A stretch of DNA of 64,000 bases from Lentisphaeria bacterium UBA4640 (lineage in GTDB: Bacteria; Verrucomicrobiota; Lentisphaeria; Victivallales; UBA1829), in the NCBI GenBank assembly GCA_002405835.1, contig DHMO01000045.1:1-64000 (forward strand), in the 5' to 3' direction. Under the pieces are notes generated by a model. That model had not been told where the DNA came from. It ran no database searches and saw nothing but the letters and a program-made list of their open reading frames with translations. Below, one piece after another: positions 52,814 through 61,820 of this stretch. Position 1 is the stretch's first letter; each line of letters opens with the position of its first letter. The position numbers and the translations under genes were made by a program.

Positions 52814-54235
52814 TTGTTCATGAATATTCCAGGCATATCATTCGATCCGCGGAAAACCTGCGGAATGCCTCATGTACTCAAAGTTGCGTTCCCGCTGATT
52901 ATGGCCGCGGCGGGACACGCGCTGAATCTTTTCTGCGACCGCATGATGCTCGGGCGTTACTCGGCGGAAGCGGTTGCGGCCTCCATGCCTTCCGGTCTTA
53001 CCAACTTCACAATCTCCTGCTTCTTCGTCGGAACGGTCGGATATGTGAATTCCTTCGTCGCCCAGTACACCGGAGCTGGGCAGCGCGAGCGCGTGGGACT
53101 CTCCATCTGGCAGGCGATTCTGATTGCCGTCATCGGCGGTCTCTTCATGGCGACCGGCTGGTTCTGGGGACCGTGGCTGATGGAACAGTTCGGGCACGCC
53201 GATGCGGTCCTTGAGCAGGAAATCATCTACTTCAAACTCCTTTCGATTTTCGCATGGATTCCGCTGATCATCGGTGCGGTCAGCGCATTCTGGAGCGGAC
53301 GCGGGCTGACGCTTACGATCATGATTGTGAATTTCATCATGGTCGGCAGCAACATTCCGCTGAATTATGCATTCATCTACGGAAACTGGGGCGCACCCGA
53401 GCTCGGCATCCGGGGGGCCGCATACGGAACGATTATTTCCGGTTTTCTGGGACTCGTTCTTCTTTGTGCGCTGCTGTTCCGGAAGGCAAACCGGGAGACT
53501 TACGGGACATGGCCGCCGAGGCTTGATTTGCCGCTTTTCAAGCGGATTCTGCGTTACGGCGCGCCAAACGGAGTTCAGCTGCTGCTGGAACTTTCCGCAT
53601 TCAACATTTTCATCATCCTGCTCGGCAACGTCGGCGTTTCGCCGAATGAAAAGACGCGGATTCAGGAGGCGACGACAATTGCGTTTTCGCTGAATTCCAT
53701 AGCGTATATTCCGATGCTCGGGCTGGGGCAGACCATTTCGATTCTGGTCGGTCAGGCGGTCGGCGCGGGAACTCCGGCGGCGGCGAAACGGGCCGTTGCA
53801 AACGGAAACTTCCTGGTGATGATCTACATGTCGATCATGACGCTGGTATTCGTTTTCATGCCGGGACCGATGCTTTCGCTTTTCGAACGGGCAGGGGATG
53901 TCACACAGCTTCCGACGATGGAAATGGCGCGGACGTTTGTCTATTTCATTGCCGCGTTCACTTTCTGCGACGGTGTGCAGATGCTTTATGTTTCCGCGAT
54001 CAAAGGGGCGGGCGATACTGCATTTGCCATGTGGGGCAGCGCGATTCTTGCGTGGGTTCTCTGGATTATTCCGAGTCTGGTTGCTCGGTATTTCAATGCA
54101 CCGGTCAACTTCTACTGGAGCGTTCTGGTGTTCTACACCTTCTTCATCGCGGCGGTGTTCTACCTGCGGTTCCGTCAGGGAAAGTGGCGCAAAATGTGTG
54201 TCATCGAACGCAATTTTGTTCCGGTTCAGGAGTAA
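52814..54235 (+). CDS. MATE-family multidrug/toxin exporter
   Basis: 473 aa with 12 predicted helices in two similar halves. GHALNLFCDRMMLGRYS near the N-terminus, LSIFAWIPLIIG, and in the second half GLGQTISILVGQAVGAG are typical MATE blocks. Exports cationic drugs or metabolites in exchange for Na+ or H+. It lies between smpB and a Gfo/Idh oxidoreductase; no regulator is adjacent. Confidence 0.9.
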   Translation: MFMNIPGISFDPRKTCGMPHVLKVAFPLIMAAAGHALNLFCDRMMLGRYSAEAVAASMPSGLTNFTISCFFVGTVGYVNSFVAQYTGAGQRERVGLSIWQAILIAVIGGLFMATGWFWGPWLMEQFGHADAVLEQEIIYFKLLSIFAWIPLIIGAVSAFWSGRGLTLTIMIVNFIMVGSNIPLNYAFIYGNWGAPELGIRGAAYGTIISGFLGLVLLCALLFRKANRETYGTWPPRLDLPLFKRILRYGAPNGVQLLLELSAFNIFIILLGNVGVSPNEKTRIQEATTIAFSLNSIAYIPMLGLGQTISILVGQAVGAGTPAAAKRAVANGNFLVMIYMSIMTLVFVFMPGPMLSLFERAGDVTQLPTMEMARTFVYFIAAFTFCDGVQMLYVSAIKGAGDTAFAMWGSAILAWVLWIIPSLVARYFNAPVNFYWSVLVFYTFFIAAVFYLRFRQGKWRKMCVIERNFVPVQE

Positions 54236-54247
54236 AAAAAACGAAGA

Positions 54248-54276
54248 TTCCCGCTTTACATTTCTGAAAGCGGGGA
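54248..54276 (+). terminator. Weak hairpin after the MATE gene
   Basis: CCCGCTTT (54250-54257) pairs with AAAGCGGG (54267-54274) over a 9-base loop. No real T-tract follows (GATATATTATT), so termination would be weak. Confidence 0.35.
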
Positions 54277-54320
54277 TATATTATTCCCGTAAACTTCTGT
54301 ATAACATAAGGAACAGAAAG

Positions 54321-55394
54321 ATGAATCCAATCAAAGTCGGATTGTGGGGAATCGGAAGAGCCGGACACAACATGCACTGTTCGGAGATGGACCAGTATCC
54401 GGATCGTTTTCAGGTTGTCGCCGCATGCGACATTGACGAATCCAGAGTTCAGAATCTTGTGGAACGTTATCATTGCGCCGGGTATACCGACGGTGCGGCG
54501 TTTCTGAAAGATCCGAATATTGAGATGGTTTCGATTGCCGTCCGTTCGACTGAACATGTCGATTATGCACTTCGCGCACTGAAAGCCGGGAAAATCGTTT
54601 TTCTGGAAAAGCCTTTTGCGCTTTCTCTCGACGGACTGAAGCTGCTGGAGCAGGCGGTGAAGGATTATCCGGGCAAACTCTATTTCCGTCACAACCGCCG
54701 TTTTGAAGCGGCGTTCAATCATATCCGCGAAATCATCGCGACCGGAATTCTGGGCGATGTTTTTGAAATAAAACTGCGCCGTCACAACTATCAAAGCCGC
54801 GAAGACTGGCAGACTCTGCTCAAATGCGGCGGCGGTCAGATCAACAACTGGGGACCGCACCTGATCGACCATTCTCTGCTTCTGCTGGAATCTCCGGTTG
54901 AGTCTATCTGGAGCGACTTCAAACATGTTTCCTCCAAAGGGGATGCGGAGGATCATATCAAGGTTGTTTTCCGCGGTCAGAACGGACGCATTGTCGATCT
55001 TGAAATCTCCAACTGTGTGCTGATTCCGGGCGACGTCTACTCCATTTTCGGAACGCGTGGAACACTGGTCAGCCATGATGAATCCGAACTTCACATGAAG
55101 TATCTGGATCCGGAGAAGGAACTTCCGAAGACCCATTCCAGCGCCGGAACGCCTCCCTGGGATGGCGGTTACGGCGATGCCGGATCCTGGCCGTGGATTG
55201 AGAAGACCATCAAGGTTGCACCTGCAAACGGATACAAGATGACGGAGATTTACCGTTATCTTTACGATGCAATCCGCAACGGAGTTCCGTTCCCGGTCAA
55301 GCCGGAAGAGGCGTTTGCCGTGGTCCGTGCAACGGCGGAAATCAAGCGTCAGAATCCGCAGTTCCCGATTGAACCGGACCGTTTTGAAAAATAA
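54321..55394 (+). CDS. Gfo/Idh/MocA-family oxidoreductase
   Basis: 357 aa. N-terminal Rossmann fold with VGLWGIGRAGHNMHC (NAD(P) site), VVAACDID, VSIAVRST and the family motif EKPFALS (about 98-104, with the catalytic Lys). The C-terminal beta domain has QINNWGPHLIDHSLLLL. Oxidises or reduces sugars and inositols. ATG at 54321 is set by AAGGAA about 9 bases upstream. It lies near a sugar isomerase gene on the opposite strand; both may act on the same compound. The substrate is unknown. Confidence 0.88.
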   Translation: MNPIKVGLWGIGRAGHNMHCSEMDQYPDRFQVVAACDIDESRVQNLVERYHCAGYTDGAAFLKDPNIEMVSIAVRSTEHVDYALRALKAGKIVFLEKPFALSLDGLKLLEQAVKDYPGKLYFRHNRRFEAAFNHIREIIATGILGDVFEIKLRRHNYQSREDWQTLLKCGGGQINNWGPHLIDHSLLLLESPVESIWSDFKHVSSKGDAEDHIKVVFRGQNGRIVDLEISNCVLIPGDVYSIFGTRGTLVSHDESELHMKYLDPEKELPKTHSSAGTPPWDGGYGDAGSWPWIEKTIKVAPANGYKMTEIYRYLYDAIRNGVPFPVKPEEAFAVVRATAEIKRQNPQFPIEPDRFEK

Positions 55395-55415
55395 AAGAAC
55401 GTTTTTCATTGAAAA

Positions 55416-55456
55416 CAGAACCCCCGCAGTTTTTTCTTGCGGGGGTTCTGCTTTTT
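55416..55456. terminator. Bidirectional terminator between two convergent genes
   Basis: CAGAACCCCCGCA (55416-55428) pairs with TGCGGGGGTTCTG (55438-55450), 13 bp perfect, with a T-run on the plus strand (55452-55456) and on the minus strand. Confidence 0.9.
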
Positions 55457-55474
55457 AAACTTCTGCCAGATGGA

Positions 55475-56215
55475 TTACAGCGGGCGGAGAGTTCTCAGAT
55501 ACTGGATGGATTTTTCAATCGCCGGAACCGGGGCTTTGTCCATTTCGTATTCGACGACGAACCACTCGGTGCGTCCCTCGTTTTCGCCCCAGGAGAGGAC
55601 TTTTTCCCACGGAATGTCATCTTCTCCGATGGCTGGCTCGTAGCCGGCTGCTTTGGAATAGGGTTTGAGGTGGAGGCTCTGATTGCGTCCTGCGTACTTT
55701 GTGAGAACCGCATAAGGATCGGCGCCGCCGCACATGCAGTTTCCGGTATCCAGCTGAAGAATGACGCGCGGATCGGTGTTTTCCGCAACGATTTCCCACG
55801 GGATCTGTCCCTCGACCGGCTGGTGGTCATGGGCGTGGCTGTGGTAACCTGTGCGGACACCGTAGCGGATGAGCTTTTCGGCAACGGCATTCAGACGGTC
55901 GGCGAAGCGTTTCCAGTCATCGACTTTGTCGGACTTGTACCAGGGAACGCAGATGTATTTGTTGCCGACCGCGAGATTGCGGCGGAGGGTTGCATCGAAA
56001 TCGTTTTCAAGCGCCTCGATTCCGGTGTGCCATCCGGCGCAGACGAGTCCGGTCTGGCGGAGGAGTGCGACATAAAGTTCCGTTTGGTAATGTGTTCCAT
56101 AGAATTCGACGCCGTCGTATCCCGCATTTTTGATGATATTCATCGCCTGGAGCGGATTGTCCTCAAATATTTTGCGGAGAGAATACGCCTGAAGCGCTAT
56201 CGGAAGCTGAATCAT
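55475..56215 (-). CDS. Sugar phosphate isomerase/epimerase (xylose isomerase-like TIM barrel)
   Basis: 246 aa. The AP-endonuclease-2/xylose-isomerase-like barrel with MNIIKNAGYDGVEFYGTH, YHSHAHDHQP, LQLDTGNCMCGG and a late VVEYEMD; His, Glu and Asp residues at strand ends would hold one or two metals. Probably isomerises or epimerises a keto-sugar or inositol derivative. A promoter with an inverted repeat precedes it. Confidence 0.85.
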   Translation of the reverse strand: MIQLPIALQAYSLRKIFEDNPLQAMNIIKNAGYDGVEFYGTHYQTELYVALLRQTGLVCAGWHTGIEALENDFDATLRRNLAVGNKYICVPWYKSDKVDDWKRFADRLNAVAEKLIRYGVRTGYHSHAHDHQPVEGQIPWEIVAENTDPRVILQLDTGNCMCGGADPYAVLTKYAGRNQSLHLKPYSKAAGYEPAIGEDDIPWEKVLSWGENEGRTEWFVVEYEMDKAPVPAIEKSIQYLRTLRPL

Positions 56216-56247
56216 GAGAAAAACTCCTTTGTTTTAGGTTAAACGCT

Positions 56248-56276
56248 ACTATACAGCCGGAAAGCAGGATTTCCAG
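56248..56276 (-). promoter_or_regulatory. Promoter of the sugar isomerase gene with embedded inverted repeat
   Basis: Minus strand CTGGAA (56276-56271), 17-base spacer, TATAGT (56253-56248). GGAAA-N6-TTTCC (56259-56274) lies within the spacer and could be an operator. Confidence 0.45.
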
Positions 56277-56293
56277 TTGTTTTCAGAATTTTT

Positions 56294-57409
56294 TCAGCGG
56301 ATTTGAAATCCGAGTTTCCGCAGAGTTTCGAACTGGTCTTCACGCAGAGGACTTGTCCGGTCTATGGTGAAGGCCGGGAATTCACGGCGGAGCGGATAGC
56401 TGCCGCGCTGTTTCTCGAATGTCTCCGGAGACTGTCTGAGACGCGCATCATCCTTCCGGATGTCATAGGCGGAGGCGGCCGCTTCCGCAAGGGAATGAAC
56501 CCGAAGAAGTGGCGCCGCCGGAACCGGAACTTCCGGATACCAGCCGAGAGCGTCCTCCAATCCGAAAAATTCCGCAACCGTGCGGACGCTTGCCGCCGTT
56601 CCGTTGGCTTTGCCGTCAGCGGAATAACCTGCAATGTGGGGGGTGGCAAATTCAAGAAGATTCATCAGTTCCAAATCAATTCCGGGCTCATGCTCCCAGA
56701 CATCGAGTGCGGCGCCGCGGATGCCGCCGGAGCGGAGAGCTGATTTCAGGGCGTTGTTGTCCGTTACTTCCCCGCGTGAACTGTTGATGAGGAACGGCGT
56801 GCGTTTCAAACCTGCGAAGAACGGAGCATCGGCAAGATGAAATGTCCGGTCCGGACCGTCGCGCAGAAGCGGGACGTGAAAGGTGATGAAGTCGGCTTCC
56901 TCCTGGATCTGGCCGAGTGAAACGAATGCGGAGGAACCCTCTTTGTGTTCGCGCGGGGGGTCGTTGAGCAGAACGCGCATGCCGAGCGCTTCTGCGACTT
57001 TTGCGACGCGGGAGCCGACGTTCCCGACGCCGACAATTCCGATGGTTTTTCCGGCAAGCGGATCATGTTTTGTCTCTTCATGGATCAGCAGGAGCGAGGC
57101 GATGTATTGAGCAACGGAGTCCGCGTTACAGCCCGGGGCGTTGCGCCAGAGAATGTTATGTGCGGCACAGTACGCGGCGTCAATATGATCGTACCCGATG
57201 GTCGCGGTCGCGATGAGCCGGACCGCGGTACCATCGAGCAGGTCGGCATTGCATTTTGTGCGGGTGCGGGTGATAAGGGCGTCCGCATTGCGCAGGTCGT
57301 CGCGCGTGATCGCTCCGCCGGGGAGACGGATGAGTTCGGTGAGCCGGGCAAGCGGGGATTCGGCAAGAAACGGAATCTTGTCGTCCGCAACAATTCGTAT
57401 TTTTTTCAT
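56294..57409 (-). CDS. pdxB: 4-phosphoerythronate dehydrogenase-like protein
   Basis: 371 aa. D-isomer 2-hydroxyacid dehydrogenase fold: ATATIGYDHID, GIVGVGNVGSRVAKVAEALG (NAD site), INSSRGEVTDN and WEHEPGID, with a His in TPHIAGYS. It has the extra C-terminal domain of about 80 residues and length typical of PdxB rather than phosphoglycerate dehydrogenase. PdxB oxidises 4-phosphoerythronate in deoxyxylulose-independent pyridoxal synthesis. An alternative ATG is at 57424. It is divergent from the LEA-like gene, with overlapping promoters. Confidence 0.87.
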   Translation of the reverse strand: MKKIRIVADDKIPFLAESPLARLTELIRLPGGAITRDDLRNADALITRTRTKCNADLLDGTAVRLIATATIGYDHIDAAYCAAHNILWRNAPGCNADSVAQYIASLLLIHEETKHDPLAGKTIGIVGVGNVGSRVAKVAEALGMRVLLNDPPREHKEGSSAFVSLGQIQEEADFITFHVPLLRDGPDRTFHLADAPFFAGLKRTPFLINSSRGEVTDNNALKSALRSGGIRGAALDVWEHEPGIDLELMNLLEFATPHIAGYSADGKANGTAASVRTVAEFFGLEDALGWYPEVPVPAAPLLRVHSLAEAAASAYDIRKDDARLRQSPETFEKQRGSYPLRREFPAFTIDRTSPLREDQFETLRKLGFQIR

Positions 57410-57429
57410 GATAATCTGATCCATCCGGT

Positions 57430-57458
57430 TTGATTTTCTTTTTCTCATCGTGTATTGT
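57430..57458 (+). promoter_or_regulatory. Promoter of the LEA-like gene, predicting a leaderless mRNA
   Basis: TTGATT (57430-57435), 17-base spacer, TATTGT (57453-57458). The expected transcription start is 57464-57465, the ATG itself. On the minus strand TACAAT (57459-57454) overlaps and could serve pdxB. Confidence 0.6.
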
Positions 57459-57463
57459 ACAGC

Positions 57464-57892
57464 ATGAAAACGAAAATTACCACTCTGTTCCTGCTTTTTT
57501 TTGCGATTTTGTCCTCGCATGGCGAAGATAAAACCGTTGTGCACCGCTATGCCCGTGAGGCGGACGGCATTTACAGCCGCACGATGGCGCGTATTGCCGA
57601 GGGCTGGATCGGGGCGCGCGAAAATTTTGATTTTGCCATGCAGACCGTGAAAGACAAAGCGGTCAATGCGGAGCGCGAGGCGCGCGGCCGCGCACGGCTG
57701 ACCTATGAGAACGTCCGCGATGAAACTGTGCGCAAGACCCGCGAGCTTTCCGACGACATTCAGAAGGAGACGGTCCGCCGGACCCGGGAGATCTCTGAGA
57801 GTGCTCGCGAAAGCATCTCGAACGCCGGACGCCAGGTTTCCCGTCAATACCATGAAACCAGCGGGAAAATCCGCGAAAAGGTTCGGGAATGA
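57464..57892 (+). CDS. Exported LEA/apolipoprotein-like amphipathic protein
   Basis: 142 aa. Signal peptide (KTKITTLFLLFFAILSSHG, cleavage near residue 20), then a continuous, highly charged amphipathic helix of about 120 residues, rich in Arg, Glu and Ala and free of Cys. The repeat DETVRKTRELSDDIQ / KETVRRTREISESAR has a 15-residue period. This resembles LEA group 3 or apolipophorin helices, which bind membranes or protect proteins. No Shine-Dalgarno is present and the promoter is right against the ATG. Its stop overlaps the D-aminoacylase start (ATGA). The true role is unknown. Confidence 0.7.
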   Translation: MKTKITTLFLLFFAILSSHGEDKTVVHRYAREADGIYSRTMARIAEGWIGARENFDFAMQTVKDKAVNAEREARGRARLTYENVRDETVRKTRELSDDIQKETVRRTREISESARESISNAGRQVSRQYHETSGKIREKVRE

Positions 57893-59469
57893 CGAAAACT
57901 CTTATTTCCGGAGCGCGAATCATCGACGGTTCCGGTTCCCCCGCGTTTCCCGGCTCTGTCCTGATTGTGAACGACCGTATTCAGGCGGTTTCCCGGACGC
58001 CGCTTGCGGCTGACGATGCACGGGAAGTTGACGCCGCCGGTCTGGTGCTTGCTCCGGGATTCATTGATGTTCACGCTCATTCCGACCTCTCGATTCTTGC
58101 GGAACCCGAGGTCGTCGGAAAGATTTCGCAGGGAATTACGAGTGAACTTTCCGGCAATTGCGGGCTTTCCGCGTTTCCGATCCGCACGGCGGAGGTTCGT
58201 GAACATCTGGAAAAACTCTACCGCACTTACGGCGTTGCGCTGACATGGAGCGATTTCTCGTCTTATGCGGATGCCGTGACTGCCGCCCGTCCGGCAATCA
58301 ATGTCGGCTTTCTCTGCGGACACAACACGCTTCGCGCGAATGTTTTCGGCTATGAAAACACGCCCGGAACTTCCACCGGATGGGAGCGCGAGCGTGATCT
58401 TCTGACGGAGATGCTGGAGCAGGGGGCGCTGGGGTTTTCGACGGGACTGCTCTACACTCCCGGCAAGTTCGCTCCGCCGGAGGAGCTCCGGATTGTCGCT
58501 TCGGCTTTGCGTGGATTCGATGCTCCGTATGCAACGCATCTGCGGAGCGAAGGCGATGCGCTGATTGAATCGCTGGAGGAGGCTCTGGCAATCGCCCGCG
58601 CAGGTTCCGGACGTCTCCAGGTCAGTCATCTCAAAACGGCAAAGCCGCGGAACTGGCACAAGCTGGATGCGGCATTGTCTCTGATTGAATCGGCGCGGCG
58701 CGAAGGGCTCCGGGTTACAGCCGACCGCTATCCCTACACATTCGCGCAGACGAGTCTGAGCGTTGTTCTTCCGCCTCCTTATGACGGTATGACGGATGCG
58801 AAGATTCAGGAAACGCTTTCCGGTTCGCCGGAGGAAACGGAGCGTCTGACGGAGGAACTTGTCCGGATGAATCTCCGCTGGGAGACGGTGCTTCTCTGTT
58901 CAACGCGGGTTTCCGGAATGATGCAGCATGCCGGCTGTTCGTTTGCGGAGCTTTCGGAAAACCTGCGCATGCCTCCGGAACGGATCTGCATGGATCTGCT
59001 CCGGAAGGATTCCGTCGGAACGATGGCGGCGTTCGGCGGACTCTCCCCGGAAAATCTCAGACGGATTCTTTCGCAGGAATGGGTCTGCTGCGGAACGGAT
59101 GAGACGGCGCGTCCGGTATCCGGCCGGATCGGACGGTGTCACCCGCGCGGATTCGGTTCGTTTCCGCGCTTCCTGAATCTCTGCCGCGCCGCGGGAATCC
59201 CTCTGGAAACGGCGGTTGCGCGCATGACGTCACTTCCCGCTTCGATATTTCATTTGAGCGGACGCGGCCGAATCGCCCCGGGCTGTTTTGCCGATCTGAT
59301 TCTTTTCTCTGAAACGGAATTCCGTGACTGCGCGGATTTCACTTCGCCGCATGCGCTTTCCGCCGGACTCAATGCCGTTTATGTGAACGGCAAACTTGCG
59401 TTTTCCGGCGGAAACGTCCTGAATCGCGCCGGACGGGTGCTTAAAGGGACGCCGCAATCAAGCCGATGA
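57889..59469 (+). CDS. N-acyl-D-amino-acid deacylase
   Basis: 526 aa, amidohydrolase superfamily. FIDVHAHSDL (metal His pair), then GNCG, ALGFSTGLLYTPGKFA, the carbamylation or bridging region, HLRSEGD, VSHLKTA, DRYPYT and CGTDETARPVSGRIGRCHPRGFGSFPRFL near the C-terminus, all as in D-aminoacylases and related dipeptidases. Cleaves N-acyl-D-amino acids. ATGA overlap with the LEA-like gene. Its last 29 bases overlap the convergent EamA transporter. Confidence 0.9.
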   Translation: MTKTLISGARIIDGSGSPAFPGSVLIVNDRIQAVSRTPLAADDAREVDAAGLVLAPGFIDVHAHSDLSILAEPEVVGKISQGITSELSGNCGLSAFPIRTAEVREHLEKLYRTYGVALTWSDFSSYADAVTAARPAINVGFLCGHNTLRANVFGYENTPGTSTGWERERDLLTEMLEQGALGFSTGLLYTPGKFAPPEELRIVASALRGFDAPYATHLRSEGDALIESLEEALAIARAGSGRLQVSHLKTAKPRNWHKLDAALSLIESARREGLRVTADRYPYTFAQTSLSVVLPPPYDGMTDAKIQETLSGSPEETERLTEELVRMNLRWETVLLCSTRVSGMMQHAGCSFAELSENLRMPPERICMDLLRKDSVGTMAAFGGLSPENLRRILSQEWVCCGTDETARPVSGRIGRCHPRGFGSFPRFLNLCRAAGIPLETAVARMTSLPASIFHLSGRGRIAPGCFADLILFSETEFRDCADFTSPHALSAGLNAVYVNGKLAFSGGNVLNRAGRVLKGTPQSSR

Positions 59470-60343
59470 CAATCAGAATGATTCCAAGCAGTTTGACTTT
59501 TCCGCACGGTTCTTTCAGAATGAACACACCCGCGAGTACGCCGAGCGGCAGACTCATCTGACGGAATGCCTGAATATAACTGACGTTTGTCACGAGCGGC
59601 ATGGCGAGCAGGATCAGCGCGTATGCGGAGGAGCTGAACACTCCGGTGATGTGCGGCCACGGCGTTTTGAGAAACAGCCGTTTGAACTCCGCGCGTTCCT
59701 GCTTCTGTGTCAGCACAAAGAGACCGAGCACGACCGCCAGTCCGCTTTCCACAAGAAACAGATAGAACAGCGAGGAGACGAGCCGGGAGTCATGATTGTC
59801 CGGCAGTTCCTTCAGAATTTTTGCCGCTTCACTGTCAAAAATCGTGTAAACAGTGACGCCGGCTGCAATCAGGAGAACGAAGAAGAGGAGCGGCGTGCAG
59901 TAAGTTTTCCAGTGAAACTCACGGAAACTTTTGAGCGGCAGGAACAGACAGCCGATGGAGATCAGCACCATTCCGCCCAGCGCGAGGGCATCCGGCATTT
60001 TGCCGAGTCCGAGTGAGATCGTCGCGACAGCCGTCAGCAGAACAGGGAGAGAGCGTCCGAGCGGATAAACGAGTGAGATATCCCCTCTCCGGTATCCGTA
60101 AGCGAGCCCGATGCAGTAGAGCATTTCCCCGAACCAGCTGAAAGCGAGAATCCACCAGAATCTTCCCGGCAGGGCGGAACATGAGATCCCGGAATGCAGG
60201 AAGAATCCGAACCAGATCAGCGCCGCCGTGGCGCTCGACAGCATATAGAACGCCGCCGACGGCGTGTTCTTTTTGCTGATGAAGTTCCAGCCCGCATGGA
60301 GAAAGACGGAGACGAAGATCAGCAAAAATGCGGTCAGAGTCAT
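59441..60343 (-). CDS. EamA/DMT-superfamily transporter
   Basis: 300 aa with ten hydrophobic helices in two repeated halves; GDISLVYPLGRSLPVLLTA and the C-terminal GVLAGVFILKEPCGKVKLLGIILI are typical of EamA proteins. Likely exports or imports a small metabolite such as an amino acid, nucleoside or sugar derivative. Its start overlaps the stop of the PHP-hydrolase gene (ATGA), so the two work together. Confidence 0.87.
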   Translation of the reverse strand: MTLTAFLLIFVSVFLHAGWNFISKKNTPSAAFYMLSSATAALIWFGFFLHSGISCSALPGRFWWILAFSWFGEMLYCIGLAYGYRRGDISLVYPLGRSLPVLLTAVATISLGLGKMPDALALGGMVLISIGCLFLPLKSFREFHWKTYCTPLLFFVLLIAAGVTVYTIFDSEAAKILKELPDNHDSRLVSSLFYLFLVESGLAVVLGLFVLTQKQERAEFKRLFLKTPWPHITGVFSSSAYALILLAMPLVTNVSYIQAFRQMSLPLGVLAGVFILKEPCGKVKLLGIILIVIGLIAASL

Positions 60344-61692
60344 TTTTCAGTATCTCCGAAAGATTTGCGGCGGAATTCCTCCACGCGGTTGCCGAGCGCG
60401 TCAAGCGCGGTTTTCGCTTCGGGATTTCCCGCAAGAATCTCCTGCATGAGCGCGCCTTCCACTGAGCAGAGACGGGTCTGCGCTGGAAAATAGTTTTCGA
60501 CGAGGAACGCAATGTAGCGCACCAGACGGTAATCGGCGACGACGTTCGGGACTTTGTTGTACATTACTTCAACGGCCGCGCACTTTCCGTTCCGCATGGC
60601 GTTGATCAGGTCGGGAAGTTCGCTTGACTTCGCGAGCACGACGGTGTAGTAGCGGAACGCCAACTGGTCGCAGTCGGTTCCGTGGGAGTCGCTGACTCCG
60701 GCGACGGGGAAGCTGTTGCCCTGTGCAGCCTCCTGATAGTAGCGCGCAATCTGACAGTTGTTGGAACGCCACTGGTCGTCGTAGAATCCGCCGATGACTT
60801 CAAAGATATCAAATTTTCTGCGTTTGAATATCGCATCGGATAGGAATGTGCTGATTTCATATTTATGAGTCTGCCAGTACGGATGGCAGAACATGGCGAG
60901 TCCGCCGCCTTCGCGGATACGGTCGAACACCCATTCGCTGGAGGCGACAGGGAAACCGTTTTCGTTTTCCGGAATGAATCCGGCGGGGAAGGAGCGGAGG
61001 ATTTTCTCAACCTCGTTCCGGTAGCGTTCCGGATCGCTCTTTGCAAGGTCGTTGACGCTGAACGAACCGCCGAAGTTGATGATATGGACTTTGTTGTCCG
61101 GCGCGTGCACCTCTTCGCCGGGGAAGAGACGGAATCCGTTTTTCAGATCTTTCCAGTATTCGATGGCGCGAAGGGAAGGGGCGTAGCGGTGGTGGTCGGT
61201 CACTGCGATGAAATCAAATCCCTCTTCGCGGTAGCGCGCGGCAACGTATTCGGGAGCCTCGCGTCCGTCGGAGCAGACCGAGTGCAGATGAATGTCTCCG
61301 CGGTAGGGGCGCAGAGCCATGAGATCCGGCTTGAGGGAATAGACATTGAGATGAACATTGACTTCATCGCGGGGGAGCCATTCGGAAGACTTTTCCCGTG
61401 CGGGGAGTTTGCGGATATGCAGAGTGATGTTGTGTTCCTGTTCACCTGCGCAGAAAATGCGGAGGAAAAGAGCCCCGTTGCGGACTTCGGCTGAGCGGAC
61501 CGCGTTTTTTTCGCCTTCCGGCGAGTGGTTTCCGGCTTCGTTGAGCCCGTCGACCGGATGATAGATGATTTCAATGTTTTCCACGGGCGGCAGCTGGGCG
61601 TGAGCTGCGCGCGGTGTGATGCGGATTTCCGAAACCTGACCGGCGGGGACAATGCGCGGGAAAACGTCGAAATAATCCGAAAAAGATTTCAT
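60340..61692 (-). CDS. CehA/McbA-type PHP-domain metallohydrolase
   Basis: 450 aa. N-terminal beta region of about 125 residues, then the PHP catalytic domain: RGDIHLHSVCSDGREAPEYV, AVTDHHRYAP, FPGEEVHAP, FCHPYW and VAGVSDSHGTD, the metal His and Asp set. Family members hydrolyse carbamates, phosphates or related bonds. AGGAG precedes the ATG. The divergent TrmB-like gene lies 128 bases away and one of the two candidate operators falls next to this start, so it is probably regulated by it. Substrate unknown. Confidence 0.85.
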   Translation of the reverse strand: MKSFSDYFDVFPRIVPAGQVSEIRITPRAAHAQLPPVENIEIIYHPVDGLNEAGNHSPEGEKNAVRSAEVRNGALFLRIFCAGEQEHNITLHIRKLPAREKSSEWLPRDEVNVHLNVYSLKPDLMALRPYRGDIHLHSVCSDGREAPEYVAARYREEGFDFIAVTDHHRYAPSLRAIEYWKDLKNGFRLFPGEEVHAPDNKVHIINFGGSFSVNDLAKSDPERYRNEVEKILRSFPAGFIPENENGFPVASSEWVFDRIREGGGLAMFCHPYWQTHKYEISTFLSDAIFKRRKFDIFEVIGGFYDDQWRSNNCQIARYYQEAAQGNSFPVAGVSDSHGTDCDQLAFRYYTVVLAKSSELPDLINAMRNGKCAAVEVMYNKVPNVVADYRLVRYIAFLVENYFPAQTRLCSVEGALMQEILAGNPEAKTALDALGNRVEEFRRKSFGDTEK

Positions 61693-61712
61693 TTCATTCT
61701 CCTTTTTTTGAA

Positions 61713-61732
61713 ATGTCGCTTTTCTTTTACAT
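61713..61732. promoter_or_regulatory. Candidate TrmB operator 1
   Basis: ATGTCG-N8-TTACAT: a partial palindrome whose first 12 bases (ATGTCGCTTTTC) nearly repeat operator 2 (14 of 20 bases identical, same 8-base spacer). It lies 21 bases upstream of the PHP-hydrolase start. Confidence 0.45.
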
Positions 61733-61791
61733 GATGTGTGCTAATGTATCAGAGATTTTGCGTATTGCAACGGGAAAAACGAAAATAAATG

Positions 61792-61811
61792 ATGTCGCTT
61801 TTTTACGACAT
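61792..61811. promoter_or_regulatory. Candidate TrmB operator 2
   Basis: ATGTCG-N8-CGACAT, a perfect 6-6 inverted repeat, ending at the base before the Shine-Dalgarno (GGAGGA) of the regulator gene. Binding here would block its own synthesis. Confidence 0.5.
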
Positions 61812-61820
61812 GGAGGAAGC

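Noticed and set aside
53898..54320. N-terminal extension of the Gfo/Idh gene into the MATE gene
   Set aside because: The Rossmann domain begins right at the ATG at 54321, which has a ribosome site.
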